Assembly: GCF_047511655.1 (NCBI RefSeq)
Contig: NC_133390.1
Coordinates: 157,787,583-157,851,582 of the forward strand
Origin: Castor canadensis
Lineage: Eukaryota; Chordata; Mammalia; Rodentia; Castoridae
Length of the DNA stretch: 64,000 nt
Direction: 5' to 3'
Positions 30,945 to 41,215 of this stretch are shown one piece after another (the first letter of the stretch is position 1; the number at the start of each line of letters is the position of its first letter). Made by a program: the position numbers and the translations under genes. A model generated the notes under the pieces. That model saw only the letters and a program-made list of their open reading frames with translations. It did no database searches and was not told the origin of the DNA.

Positions 30945-31880
30945 TTCATTTTAAACAAGAAGTTTATTTAAACAACAAGACACTGGACTTGAAGGAAAAA
31001 CTATGATTTTTTTTTTTAAGAGTAATTTACCCCTACTTAAAGTCAGATTGCCCTACATGTAATAGCTATGTACAAAAAAGTTACACAATTGTCCTTGGTT
31101 TTACAGTGATAAATGAAAACATTACAATTCTCCAATCAAAAAAGGTATGCAAGGATTTTTATGTTGGGTTTTTTTGTTGTTGTTGCTTAAACAGTGAAAG
31201 CAAAATAACTTACTGGAATGTAGAGATAAAAGCTGAATGAGCATGCCACGGATGGAGAAGGGGGATATTTTCACAGAACCAGTATCTTCCTCCCATTCCA
31301 TCTCCATTTGATGTTTATCAAAACATACCATTGGCCATTCAGTAAAAAAGAAAAAGAAAAGCAATATGGTTGTGCACATACACCAGTTACTTTATGTACA
31401 ATAAAGGGATTGGGGAAGGGGAAAACAAACCACAGAGAAAATGATACTGTAGCAGTCAGGATATGGTGGAACCAAATTGCAGTTTTCTAATTGAGAATGT
31501 GTTCTTGGCCTATTACAACAACACAGTTCTGGAGTAAAGTGGCAGGTTCCCTTTTTAGTAGACACCTCCTGTGTGCTGCTGAAGCACATCCTCCAGTTCC
31601 AGCAGCGCAGGTGTGTCCATTTCATCAAATTGGAATCTGATCTGCCTCATTGACAAGCCCTGTTGTTCACAGTGAGCTTTCATTGTTTTACTAAGTGGTG
31701 TATGCCTCTTAAACTGCACCACAGGACCATTCTGCCCTGCCACCTGCAAATTACTATGATCGTTCTCAGTCTTGATTCCTTCCTTGGGCTTTTCATTGTC
31801 CATGGCAAGTGTCCTCAGCTGCCACTTCACACAAGAGGTACACCACAAGGAACACCATGGCGGTAGAGGGGGCGGCAGCT
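30945..31880 (-). pseudogene. SUMO2: SUMO2 processed pseudogene
   Basis: SUMO2 is a ubiquitin-like modifier conjugated through its C-terminal Gly-Gly. On the minus strand, about 31803 to 31555, a frame reads [14 protein letters not shown] at the start and [12 protein letters not shown] in the middle, and ends with TGGVY, as in SUMO2 rather than SUMO3. Compared with recalled human SUMO2 (95 residues) it lacks Ile-Lys after VVQFK, about five residues after the RF(Q)FD motif and about five before the final QQ-TGG; one Asn is also absent. All gaps keep frame. The 3' UTR is retained down to an AATAAA-like site near 30962-30968 and a degraded A-rich tail. It is intronless and sits inside an old L1, with approximate flanking repeats near tggaaatgtttt. 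Loss of core residues suggests it is not a working SUMO. Confidence 0.88.
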
Positions 31881-32194
31881 GGAAATTTTTTTTAATGACA
31901 TTTTCAGAAATACAGTTGATATTTTGTGTTGATCATGTATCCTACAAATTTGCTGAGCTCATTTTTAGCCCTTTGCTTTTTGTGTATATCTCAAGGTTTT
32001 CTTTATGTCCGATCATGTTATCTTCAAATAGAAATAGTTTTATTTCTTATCCAATATGGATACCTTTCATTTGTTTTTCTTGTCTAATTACCTCGGCAAG
32101 AACTTTTAGTACATGTTTTATAGAAGTGGTGAGAATAGGTATTCTTGTCTCATTCCTGATATTAGGAGGAATGCTTTCATTATTAAGTATGAAG

Positions 32195-32775
32195 TTATTG
32201 CTGGGCATGGTTGTACACATCTGTAATCCCTGTACTGAGGAGGCTGAGGCAAGGGGATCAAGAGTTTCAGGTCAAGCCAGGTGCCAGAGGCTCATGCCTG
32301 TAATCCTAATTATTTGGGAGGCTGAGATTAGGAGAATCTCAGTTCAAGGACAGCCCAGGCAAATAGTTTGAGAAAAACCATCTCCAAAATAACCAGCGCA
32401 GAATGTACTGGAAGAGTGGCTCAAGTGATGGAACACCTGTTTTGCAAGTGTTAAAGCCCTGAGTTCAAACCCCAGTCCCACCAAGAGAGGGAGACAGAGA
32501 AGAAAAAAGAGTTCCAGGTCAGCCTTGGGGTGAGGGGAAAGATGAAGCTGGGTACCAGTGGCTCACTCCTATAATCCTAACTACTCAGGAGGTGGAGATC
32601 AAAAGGATTGAGGTTCGAAAGCAACCCAGGCAGATAGTTCACAAGACCCTATCTTGAAAATACCCAACACATAAAAGGGGTAGCAGAGTGGCTCAAGTGG
32701 TAGAGCACCTGCCTAGTAGGTGTAAGGCCCTGAGTTCAAACCCCACTACTGCAAAAAAAAAAAAAAAGTCTGAAG
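32195..32775 (+). repeat. SINE cluster: B1-like and two composites
   Basis: 32200-32265 B1-like fragment. 32270-32490 composite with joint 'aataaccagcgcagaatg'. 32545-32768 composite with full right arm (gcacctgcctagtaggtgta). Confidence 0.9.
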
Positions 32776-33015
32776 TTCTTTGTGGGGTTTCCTCAATGCC
32801 CTTCAGTTGGGCTGAGCAGTTCTCTCCTGTTCCCAGCAGTGAGTCTCTTTTATGACGAGAGTATGTATGTTGGCTATATGAACTGATTGGTTTTTACAAC
32901 TAAGAATCCGCAAACTCTGCAACATCCAACTTAGCATTATTATGTGAGACCAAGTTTCCTAATTAAGGTTTTATCAATTCATCTTTTATTGACATGTTTA
33001 AAGAAAAGTTTACAG
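32775..33015. other. Intergenic sequence, L1-like/unique
   Basis: Diverged; 32775-32960 may be old LINE sequence. No gene. Confidence 0.4.
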
Positions 33016-33300
33016 GGCTGGCAGAACGGCTGAAGTGGTAGAGCCCTTACCTAACAAACACCAGGCCCTGAGTTCAAACCCTGGTACTAGCCAGGCGCCA
33101 CTGGCTCACGCCTGTAATCCTTGCTACTCAGAAGGCAGAGATCAGAAGGATCACAGTTTGAAGCCAGCCTAGACAAATAGTTCACAAGACCATATGTTGA
33201 AAAACCCTTCATAAAAAATAGCTGGTGGAGTAGCTCAAGATGTAGACCCTAAGTTCAAGCCCCAGTACCGAAGCGGGGGGAAAGTACTGCCAAAAAAAAG
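33015..33300 (+). repeat. tRNA-like SINE plus composite (shortened-arm) SINE
   Basis: 33015-33088 tRNA-like, 33089-33285 composite inserted near its 3' end, then the tail 'tactgccaaaaaaa' resumes: a nested pair. Confidence 0.85.
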
Positions 33301-33444
33301 TTTACAGATGTATGTCTAGATATCTTTATGTGACATTGGCAGCTCCAACTTCTTTGGCCGCAGCTGGAAAATGGAGGTGTCATGCCTATATCGTGGGACT
33401 TTGAAATATGATGAAGATTTTGTGTGCAAAGGTTGTTTTCTTTT

Positions 33445-33540
33445 TCTTTTTTTTCTTGGTGGTACTGGGGTTTGAACTTAGGACCTCACGCTTGCTAGGC
33501 AGGCGCTCTACTACTTGAGTCACTCTGCCAGCCCTCAAAA
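33445..33540 (-). repeat. tRNA-like SINE
   Basis: 'ggtactggggtttgaactta', gctaggcaggcgctctacta. Confidence 0.93.
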
Positions 33541-33799
33541 GTATTTTTCAATAAATAAAAATTGTATGCTTCTATTGCTACTTTTACCAGAGATGGTTCC
33601 TAAATTGTGATATAACATGTTTAGCACATAAGGTGTATAAAGGGCCCTGATCTTAAGTGTAAAGACTGGTGAATGTGTGCTGTATACTGCATCCTGGTAT
33701 TCAGCCTGCCCAGGACCTCATAGAGCTTCTCTTCCTGGTCTATACCACCAGCATGACAGTGATTCTGACTCCTTTGCCATAGATTAGCTTTGCCTTAGT

Positions 33800-33905
33800 G
33801 TGTGTGTGTGTGCGACTGTGTGTGTGGTGGTAGTGGGGTTTGAACTCAGGGCCTCACACTTGCTAGGCAGGTGCTCTACCCCTTGAGCCACTCTGCCAGC
33901 CCCTT
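33800..33905 (-). repeat. (TG)n and tRNA-like SINE
   Basis: TG repeat at 33800-33825, then 'gtggggtttgaactcagggc' and 'gctaggcaggtgctctaccc'. Confidence 0.92.
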
Positions 33906-34029
33906 TGCCTCTTTCTGAACTTTGTATAAATGGACTCATGAAGGCTCTCATGCCTGACTTCCCTCATTCAGCAAACCTGTGACTCACCCAAGTTGTTCCA
34001 GAACTGGTGCCTCATTGTTTTTCACATAG

Positions 34030-34450
34030 CTTTTCTAAAAAATACATTTTTATTAGCGTAGGGGGTTTCATTGTGACATTTCCATATATACTTATAATGC
34101 ATATTGATTAGATTTCACTCCCTCTGTCATTCTCTCTCACATCATCCCTCCTTAAAACAATTTCAGGAGGTTTCATTGTTCTGTTTTCATACAAGTATAT
34201 AAAGTACATCCACCATATTCACCCTCCTTCACCCTCTGTTTACTGTCCCTCTTCCCACTGGTACCCACTCCCCTCCCCCCAGACAGGACCTGTTTTGCAA
34301 TCCTGTCCTTCATTTTTTATGTGTATATTCATTGTTCGAAGGGGTTTCGCATGGCATTTCACACAGGAATATATTGTACTTTGGTCAGATAACCCCCTTT
34401 ATTACTCTCTCCCTATTCCCCCATTTCCCTCTTATTCAGTAGCTTTCTGT
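34030..34450 (-). mobile_element. Older L1 3'-end fragments
   Basis: 'gggggtttcattgtgacatt', 'caatttcaggaggtttcatt', C-rich blocks and 'atatattgtactttggtcag'. Similar fragments lie at 8745 and 9205. Confidence 0.65.
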
Positions 34451-34537
34451 ATGTTTCTTGAGGCCATCTTCCTACACAGATGTGGTATATTTTGTCCACC
34501 TCCCCCTGGTCCCCTCAAACAGTCCCACTATTACAAA

Positions 34538-34551
34538 CATCACGTGGTTTT
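34538..34551. repeat. Target-site duplication of young L1, left copy
   Basis: catcacgtggtttt, identical to 37118-37131. Confidence 0.93.
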
Positions 34552-37117
34552 GTTTTTTTTTTTCATTTTTCTTTTATTATTCATATGTGCATACAAGGCT
34601 TGGTTCATTTCTCCCCCCTGCCCCCACCCCCTCCCTTACCACCCACTTCGCCCCCTCCCTCTCCCCCCCCAATACCCAGCAGAAACTATTTTGCCCTTAT
34701 TTCTAATTTTGTTGTAGAGAGAGTATAAGCCATAATAGGAAGGAACAAGGGTTTTTGCTGGTTGAGATAAGGATAGCTATACAGGGCATTGACTCACATT
34801 GATTTCCTGTACGTGGGTGTTACCTTCTAGGTTAATTCTTTTTGATCTAACCTTTTCTCTAGTTCCTGGTCCCCTTTTCCTATTGGCCTCAGTTGCTTTA
34901 AGGTATCTGCTTTAGTTTCTCTGCGTTAAGGGCAACAAATGCTAGCTAGTTTTTTAGGTGTCTTACCTATCCTCACCCCTCCCTTGTGTGCTCTCGCTTT
35001 CATCATGTGCTCATAGTCCAATCCCCTTGTTGTGTTTGCCCTTGATCTAATGTCCACATATGAGGAAGAACATACGATTTTTGGTCTTTTGGGCCAGGCT
35101 AACCTCACTCAGAATGATGTTCTCCAATTCCATCCATTTACCAGCGAATGATAACATTTCGTTCTTCTTCATGGCTGCATAGAATTCCATTGTGTATAGA
35201 TACCACATTTTCTTAATCCATTCGTCAGTGGTGAGGCATCTTGGCTGTTTCCATAACTTGGCTATTGTGAATAGTGCCGCAATAAACATGGGTGTGCAAG
35301 TGCCTCTGGAGTAACCTGTGTCACAGTCTTTTGGGTATATCCCCAAGAGTGGTATTACTGGATCAAATGGTAGATCCATGTCTGGCTTTTTAAATAGCCT
35401 CCAAATTTTTTTCCAGAGTGGTTGTACTAGTCTACATCCCTACCAACAGTGTAAGAGGGTTCCTTTTTCCCCGAATCCTCGCCAACACCTGTTGTTGGTG
35501 GTGTTGCTGATGATGGCTATTCTAACAGGGGTGAGGTGGAATCTTAGCGTGGTTTTAATTTGCATTTCCTTTATTGCTAGAGATGGTGAGCATTTTTTCA
35601 TGTGTTCTCTGGCCATTTGAATTTCTTCTTTTGAGAAAGTTCTGTTTAGTTCACTTGCCCATTTCTTTATTGGTTCATTAGTTTTGGGAGAATTTAGTTT
35701 TTTAAGTTCCCTATATATTCTGGTTATCAGTCCTTTGTCTGATGTATAGTTGGCAAATATTTTCTCCCACTCTGTGGGTGTTCTCTTCAGTTTAGCGACC
35801 ATTTCTTTTGATGAACAGAAGCTTTTTAGTTTTATGAGGTCCCATTTATCTATGCTATCTCTTAGTTGCTGTGCTGCTGGGGCTTCATTGAGAAAGTTCT
35901 TACCTATACCTACTAACTCCAGAGTATTTCCTACTCTTTCCTGTATCAACTTAAGAGTTTGTGGTCTGATATTAAGATCCTTGATCCATTTTGAGTTAAT
36001 CTTGGTATAGGGTGATATACATGGATCTAGTTTCAGTTTTTTGCAGACTGCTAACCAGTTTTCCCAGCAGTTTTTGTTGAAGAGGCTGCTATTTCTCCAT
36101 CGTATATTTTTAGCTCCTTTGTCAAAGATAAGTTGGTTATAGTTGTGTGGCTTCATATCTGGGTCCTCTATTCTGTCCCACTGGTCTTCATGTCTGTTTT
36201 TGTGCCAGTACCATGCTGTTTTTATTGTTATTGCTTTGTAATATAGTTTGAAGTCAGGTATTGTGATACCTCCTGCATTGTTCTTTTGACTGAGTATTGC
36301 CTTGGCTATTCATGGCCTCTTGTGTTTCCATATAAATTTAACAGTAGATTTTTCAATCTCTTTAATGAATGTCATTGGAATTTTGATGGGAATTGCATTA
36401 AACATGTAGATTACTTTTGAGAGTATCCACATTTTTACTATGTTGATTCTACCAATCCATGAGCATGGGAGATCTCTCCACTTTCTATAGTCTTCCTCAA
36501 TCTCTTTCTTCAGAAGTGTATAGTTTTCCTTGTAGAGGTCATTCACATCTTTTGTTAGGTTTACACCTAGGTATTTGATATTTTTTGAGGCTATTGTAAA
36601 TGGAATTGTTTTCATACATTATTTTTCAGTTTGCTCATTGTTAGTGTATAGAAATGCTAATGATTTTTCTATGTTGATTTTATACCCTGCTACCTTGCTA
36701 TAGCTATTGATGATGTCTAGAAGCTTCTGAGTAGAGTTTTTTGGGTCTTTAAGGTATAGGATCATGTCGTCTGCAAATAGGGATATTTTGACAGTTTCTT
36801 TACCTATTTGTATTCCTTTTATTCCTTCTTGCCTAATTGCTCTGGCTAGGAATTCCAGTACTATGTTGAATAGGAGTGGAGATAGTGGGCATCCTTGTCT
36901 GGTTCCTGATTTTAGAGGGAATGGTTTTAGTTTTTCTCCTTTAAGTATAATGCTGGCTGTAGGTTTGTCATATATAGCTTTTATAATGTTGAGGAACTTT
37001 CCTTCTATTCCTAGTTTTCTTAGAGCTTTTATCATGAAATGATGTTGGATCTTATCAAAGGCTTTTTCTGCATCTATTGAGATGATCAAGTGGTTTTTGT
37101 CTTTGCTTCTGTTAATG
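34552..37117 (-). mobile_element. Young 5'-truncated L1 retrotransposon
   Basis: On the minus strand, 37089 down to 35047 is one continuous ORF2 frame interrupted only by in-frame stops; I count three main ones, just below 36619, just below 36310 and just below 35440, and no frameshift. The reverse-transcriptase signature is present: [11 protein letters not shown], with [18 protein letters not shown] upstream. The C-terminal region includes LPFDPVIPLLGIYPKD and FIAALFTIAKLW. A 3' UTR of about 480 bases, with a C-rich (G-rich on the sense strand) tract at 34610-34680, leads to a poly(T) at 34552-34563. The 5' break is inside the RT domain. Flanked by 14-bp duplications. It cannot mobilise itself as found. 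Confidence 0.95.
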
Positions 37118-37131
37118 CATCACGTGGTTTT
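37118..37131. repeat. Target-site duplication of young L1, right copy
   Basis: Identical to 34538-34551. Confidence 0.93.
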
Positions 37132-37234
37132 TAATGAACTAATTGGTCAAGGTTTAAAAGGGCTGTGCACTTGCCCAAGAGACTAGAACAATGAAGCCCA
37201 AACTTCTCCAGGATTAATCCAATTTACCCTGTCA

Positions 37235-37445
37235 GTCTTTTTTTTGTTTGTTTTTTTGCAGTACTGGGGCTTGGACTCAGGGCCTTCACCTTGAGCTACT
37301 CCACCAGCCCTTTTTTGTGATGGTTTTTTTTGAGATAGGGTCTCTTGAACTATTTGCCCAGGATGATTTTGAACTGTGATCCTCCTGATCTCTGCCTCCT
37401 GAGTAGCTAGGATTATAGGCGTGAGCCACTGGTGCCCAGCTATCC
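37235..37445 (-). repeat. Composite SINE, shortened-arm type
   Basis: 'gtactggggcttggactcag', 'ggccttcaccttgagctact', antisense B1-like part ending 'cactggtgcccagct'. Confidence 0.93.
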
Positions 37446-37527
37446 TGTGAGTTTTTACCCTGGCAGTTTTCCCATGTGTCAAATTCCATACCATAGGCAG
37501 ACATACATCATGAATCAATCTTGGTAC

Positions 37528-37790
37528 TTCTTTCTTTTTTGAGACGGGGTCTTGCTATGTAGTCCAGGCTGGCCTTGAACTCAAGATTCTCCTCTTTGTT
37601 TTCATGCAAGTGTAACAAATGCATGAGGTTGAAAGCAGCAATTTAAGAAGGTGGGAGAAGTGTCAGCTGTTAGCCTCATTGCTAATGGATGGGGAAATGA
37701 TTCTTCTTTTGTGTGGTGTGGGGATCGAACCCAGGCCTTGCACAGGGTATGCAAGTGCTCTGCCACTGAACTACACTCCCAATCTGGAGA
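37528..37790 (-). repeat. B1-like fragment and ID-like SINE
   Basis: 37535-37595 'gacggggtcttgctatgtag'. 37705-37790 'gtggggatcgaacccaggcc', 'tctgccactgaactacactc'. Confidence 0.85.
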
Positions 37791-37919
37791 AATGATTCTT
37801 GACACCAAATATAAAGGAAAAACAATAGGGCCCTGCAACCATCTGGGCCTACTTACTGAAAAGAAAGAAAATTGAGGTGATACAGAAGGAAGGGAAAGGA
37901 AGGGAAGGGAATCCTGCCT

Positions 37920-38370
37920 GTTGTGTGTGAGGTGCTTGCAAAGGGAGCACTGTGCAGTTCCTATCTCACTTAAACTTCCAGGAGGCCCTGTTATCATCTC
38001 CAGTTTACAATGTGGAAAACGTGGCACACAGAATAGGGGAAGTAACTTGCCCAAGTACTCGAGGCAGGTTTGAAGCTTTGCAGTTGAAGGCCATGGTTAG
38101 CATGGTTAGTTTCTGCAAAGTTTCAGAAAATCTGTGAAGTGAATAAAGGGTAGAATGGCATTCCAGGTACAGGGAACAGTATTTGCAAAAACAGGACTAG
38201 TTAAGCTAGTCACTTGCTCAATTTCTCTGAGTCTTGGTTTACTTACTTATAAAATAGGAGCGACATTATCCTTTATAGGCTGCATATGAGAATTAAATAT
38301 GATAATGCACGTAAAGTACTTTGCACAATGTCTGAATCACAGGATGCGCATAATGTTTATTATTATTATT
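37920..38370. repeat. MIR-type remnants
   Basis: 37940-38095 resembles reverse MIR/MIR3; 38195-38365 (+) reads 'tctgagtcttggtttactta', 'gagaattaaatatgataatg'. Confidence 0.65.
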
Positions 38371-38630
38371 ATTAATTTATTGGGAACTGAACCTAGGGCT
38401 CCATCACTGAGCAATCCCCCGACCCCTATCTTTTTTTTTTTTTGCGGTTCTGGGGCTTGAACTCAGGGTCTTCACCTTGAGCCACTTCACCAGCCCTAAT
38501 TTTGTGAAGGGTTTTTCGAGATGGGTCTGGCGGAACTATTTGCCTGACCTGGCTTTGAACCGCGATCCTCCTGATGTCTACCTGCTGAGTAGTTTGGATT
38601 ACAGGCGCGAGGCACCGGCGCCCGGCCCCA
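38370..38630 (-). repeat. ID-like fragment and composite SINE (shortened arm)
   Basis: 38375-38425 ID-like. 38430-38628 'ggggcttgaactcagggtct', 'tcaccttgagccacttcacc', ends gcaccggcgcccggc. Confidence 0.92.
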
Positions 38631-38706
38631 ACCCCTACTTTTTTTGTTTTTTTAACAATTATTTCTCTTCTTGTTCTTCCATTCCTACAGAATACATTCC
38701 AAGAAG

Positions 38707-38725
38707 ACTATATTTCCCAGCATAC
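38707..38725 (+). promoter_or_regulatory. ZNF143/THAP11-like site 1
   Basis: actatatttcccagcatac differs at a few positions from the ZNF143 SBS core ACTACAATTCCCAGCATGC. Confidence 0.55.
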
Positions 38726-38781
38726 AATCTCGTCCTTTGACCCTAGTGAGACCAAAAATGTGCGACGCCGAGCGCCTCAAG

Positions 38782-38814
38782 CCGGAAGACTATAGACTCC
38801 CGGCATGCAGCGCG
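38782..38814 (+). promoter_or_regulatory. ETS core plus ZNF143/THAP11-like site 2
   Basis: CCGGAAG at 38782-38788 abuts actatagactcccggcatgc and ends agcgcg, close to the long SBS2 form. Confidence 0.65.
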
Positions 38815-39065
38815 CCTCCTTTCCTTAGACTTGAGGCGCCGCCAGCGCGTTGCACATCGGGAGCTGAAGTCAGCGGCGCGTTGCCCTGACGCCGGCCGGG
38901 CCGGGCGTGGGGCCTGTGGGAGGTGGCGCGGCCCGGCCCAGCTGCGGGGCGGAGGCGGAGGAGAGGCCTGTGGCGGCGGGGAGCGGCGGGGCCGGGAGCG
39001 GACGCCGGGGCCGAGCCGAGCCGAGCCGGAGCGGGCGGCGAAGGCCGGCGCGGCGAGCAGCAACC

Positions 39066-39255
39066 ATGTCTGTGTTCGGAAAGCTGTTCGGGGCTGGAGG
39101 GGGTAAGGCCGGCAAGGGCGGCCCGACCCCCCAGGAGGCCATCCAGCGGCTGCGGGACACGGAGGAGATGCTAAGTAAGAAACAGGAGTTCCTGGAGAAG
39201 AAGATCGAACAGGAGCTAACGGCTGCCAAGAAGCACGGCACCAAAAACAAGCGCG
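39066..39255 (+). CDS. CHMP4B: CHMP4B exon 1 (charged multivesicular body protein 4B, ESCRT-III), partial
   Basis: CHMP4B is the human Snf7 orthologue. It polymerises on membranes as the main ESCRT-III filament subunit in endosomal sorting, cytokinetic abscission and membrane repair. The start is ATG at 39066 in the context gcaaccATGt. Sixty-three codons run from MSVFGKLFGAGGGKAGKGGP through the first helix (EAIQRLRDTEEMLSKKQEF) to KKHGTKNKR. One base follows, then donor gtgagt at 39256. This is identical to human exon 1 as I recall it. The rest of the protein (about 160 residues) is encoded beyond the window. The N-terminal amphipathic start and basic helix are the membrane-contacting parts. 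CHMP4A and CHMP4C start differently. Confidence 0.96.
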
Positions 39256-40519
39256 GTGAGTCGGTTCGGCCCCTTCAGACTCCCCACTGGCTCCCCCCAG
39301 GCTCCCCGGGCCGCACTTCACCTTCGTCTGGGAGTGTGCACTGACCCTTGTCACACTCCGTCAGACTTTCTTCCGTGCCTTTTCGGGTCCGGGGCTCCTC
39401 TCCATCCGACCTTCGGTGTCTGCCCCCTCCCCCATCTCCTCCCCTGGGCCCTGGACTGGTCCATCATCAAATTCATCCCACCCCTTCCCGCTCGGGGTCT
39501 CCCCACCCTGCCAAGCCCCTTCAGACCGTGGTCTCACAGCCCGTTCCCCTGCTCTCATTTGCTCCCTTTTTCTTCCTCCTCTTTCTCCTTCCTTTGGTCT
39601 CGTCCACCTTCCCAGCTTATCTCTGCCCCGACCTTGGTTCATGCTTGCCCCCCATCCCATGGTTTATGTACTTCCTGGTTCCACCCCTGCCCTCTCCTCT
39701 GTAGAGTCTGTGAACAGCCGCTGGCCTCTCCCCGACCCCCGACTAAGGATTCTCCTCCTTGATGGAAACAAAATAGAACTGGGGGAGAAGAGACCCCCTG
39801 GCTCCCAGTCTGTTTACTTGATGAGTGAGCCTGAGCAAGTTGCTTTCCCTTTGAAGCCTCAGTTTCTCCATCCATCAGCGTAGGGTTTGGCCTCTATGAG
39901 GCCTAAGGTGTCTTCTAGCCCCGTGATTCACTTTTTGTTGCCTCATAGCCTGGCCATATCAGAGTTTCCCGTGTTGCAAGCCTTCACCCTGTGACTCACC
40001 GCTTCCCCATTGCACTTAAGCAAGAAATAATGAACTCAGCGCCTTCATGGGTTTGACTTCTCCCCAGTCCCCTCTCCTCGGTGTTGATCCTTGAGGCATC
40101 CTTACTTTACTTCCTGTTGAATGGCTTTCTGTGCAAGTGCTTTTATATTTTTCTTAGTGAGTTGAATGTGAAAATGTCTTAGTGATTGTAAAATCACAGT
40201 ATAGAAATGCTTGATTTTCCTTGTTATGGGCAATGTGAGAGGGAGTCGTAGAGCCACAGTTTTTCCCCAGAGAGGCAAAGGGAGAGAGGGATTTTGGAGT
40301 TACACAAACAAGTGTTTAACTCAGAAAACTGTTAGTGAAGTCTGCTGTGTGGTCTTGAACTAGTTAATTTATCCTTCTGAAAGGAAGGTCATGGATTTGC
40401 TGTGCCCAGCAAATAGTGGGGGCTTCTCTAGCCTACTTGACATCTATTTGATGTTTTCTTCATTCTAAAAAAAGAAGGAAATAGCCTATCCTAAGGATGC
40501 TCCTCTGCTAATAATCAAC

Positions 40520-40800
40520 AAACATTGTGGAAATTCTTTCTGAGTGCCTAATGCATTCAGCTGAACTCATAGGGGTGAACAAAATGGTCTCTACCTTAAT
40601 GTGGGAGAGACAGAAACAGACAGGACACTAAATGAAGAAACTAGTCATTTTGGAGATGGCAGTGATAAGTACTAAACAAGAAAGGTAGTGCGGTGTAAGA
40701 GGACTGCAACTTTAGATAGAATGGTCAGGGAAGGCCTCTGAAAAGGCAAAGTTTGAACTGAGCCTTGAGAAAGGACCAACTCTGTAATTTGGGGGAGGAG
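40520..40800 (-). repeat. L2 LINE remnant
   Basis: 'attctttctgagtgcctaat', 'ggggtgaacaaaatggtctc', 'atggtcagggaaggcctctg'. Confidence 0.75.
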
Positions 40801-41009
40801 CCTCCTAGGCAGGGAGAACAGAGTAGGAAGAGGCCCGTAAGTTGACAGTATGAGAAACTGAAAGAAGTGTCTGAAGTAGAGTGATTGAAGGGAGGAGGGT
40901 AGAAATAAGGAGGGGAGGGTGGTTTGGGCCTTGACTTCCTGGTAGAATTTTGATTCTAAGTGGATGGGAAGTTTTTGGAGGGGTTACACTAGTGTGTATT
41001 CTAATCACT

Positions 41010-41215
41010 GATAGTTTTTTTTTTTTTGCTGTCCTGGGGCTTGAACTCGGGACATACACCTTGAGCCAGTGCACCAGCCCTTTTTATGTTAGGTATTTTT
41101 GAGGTAGGGTCTTGCGAACTATTCTCCCACTCTGGCTTTGAACCTTGATCCTCCTGATCTCTGCCTCCTGAGTAGCTAGGATTACAGGCATGAACCACTG
41201 GCACCTTACAAGAAT
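41010..41215 (-). repeat. Composite SINE, shortened-arm type
   Basis: T-run, 'ctggggcttgaactcgggac', 'atacaccttgagccagtgca', antisense B1-like part. Confidence 0.92.

Larger units (their letters stand above)
28115..32195 (-). mobile_element. Old antisense L1 ORF2 fragment, split into many pieces
   Basis: Collinear L1 words occur at 28140-28230 ('gctgaatagtattccattgc'), 28450-28500, 28735-29010, 29125-29340, 29955-30000, 30500-30650, 30870-30925 and 31885-32190 ('tcctacaaatttgctgagct'). Their order matches the younger L1 at 34552-37117. The gaps between pieces are SINEs and the SUMO2 retrocopy. Confidence 0.8.
38690..39065 (+). promoter_or_regulatory. CHMP4B: CHMP4B promoter and 5' leader, CpG island
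   Basis: CpG- and GC-rich from about 38760, with no TATA box, typical of a housekeeping promoter. It holds two ZNF143-like motifs (38707-38725, 38789-38814), an ETS core CCGGAAG at 38782-38788 and a GC box GGGGCGG at 38946-38952. The island continues through exon 1. The transcription start cannot be placed from sequence alone. Confidence 0.8.
38760..39330. other. CpG island
   Basis: Dense CpG and very high GC across promoter, leader and exon 1, unlike the AT-richer flanks. It creates long artefactual frames on both strands. Confidence 0.9.

Noticed and set aside
31772-32371. A 199-codon + strand frame
   Set aside because: It is antisense to the SUMO2 copy and L1, then enters SINEs. No coding signature.
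35440-36156. ORF2 segment as a host gene
   Set aside because: It is the C-terminal part of L1 ORF2, in frame with the RT domain upstream and flanked by target duplications.
38743-39354. A 203-codon antisense frame over the CHMP4B CpG island
   Set aside because: It has low-complexity Pro/Ala/Arg content, as expected from GC-rich DNA, and no recognised domain. An antisense transcript is possible but not supported.
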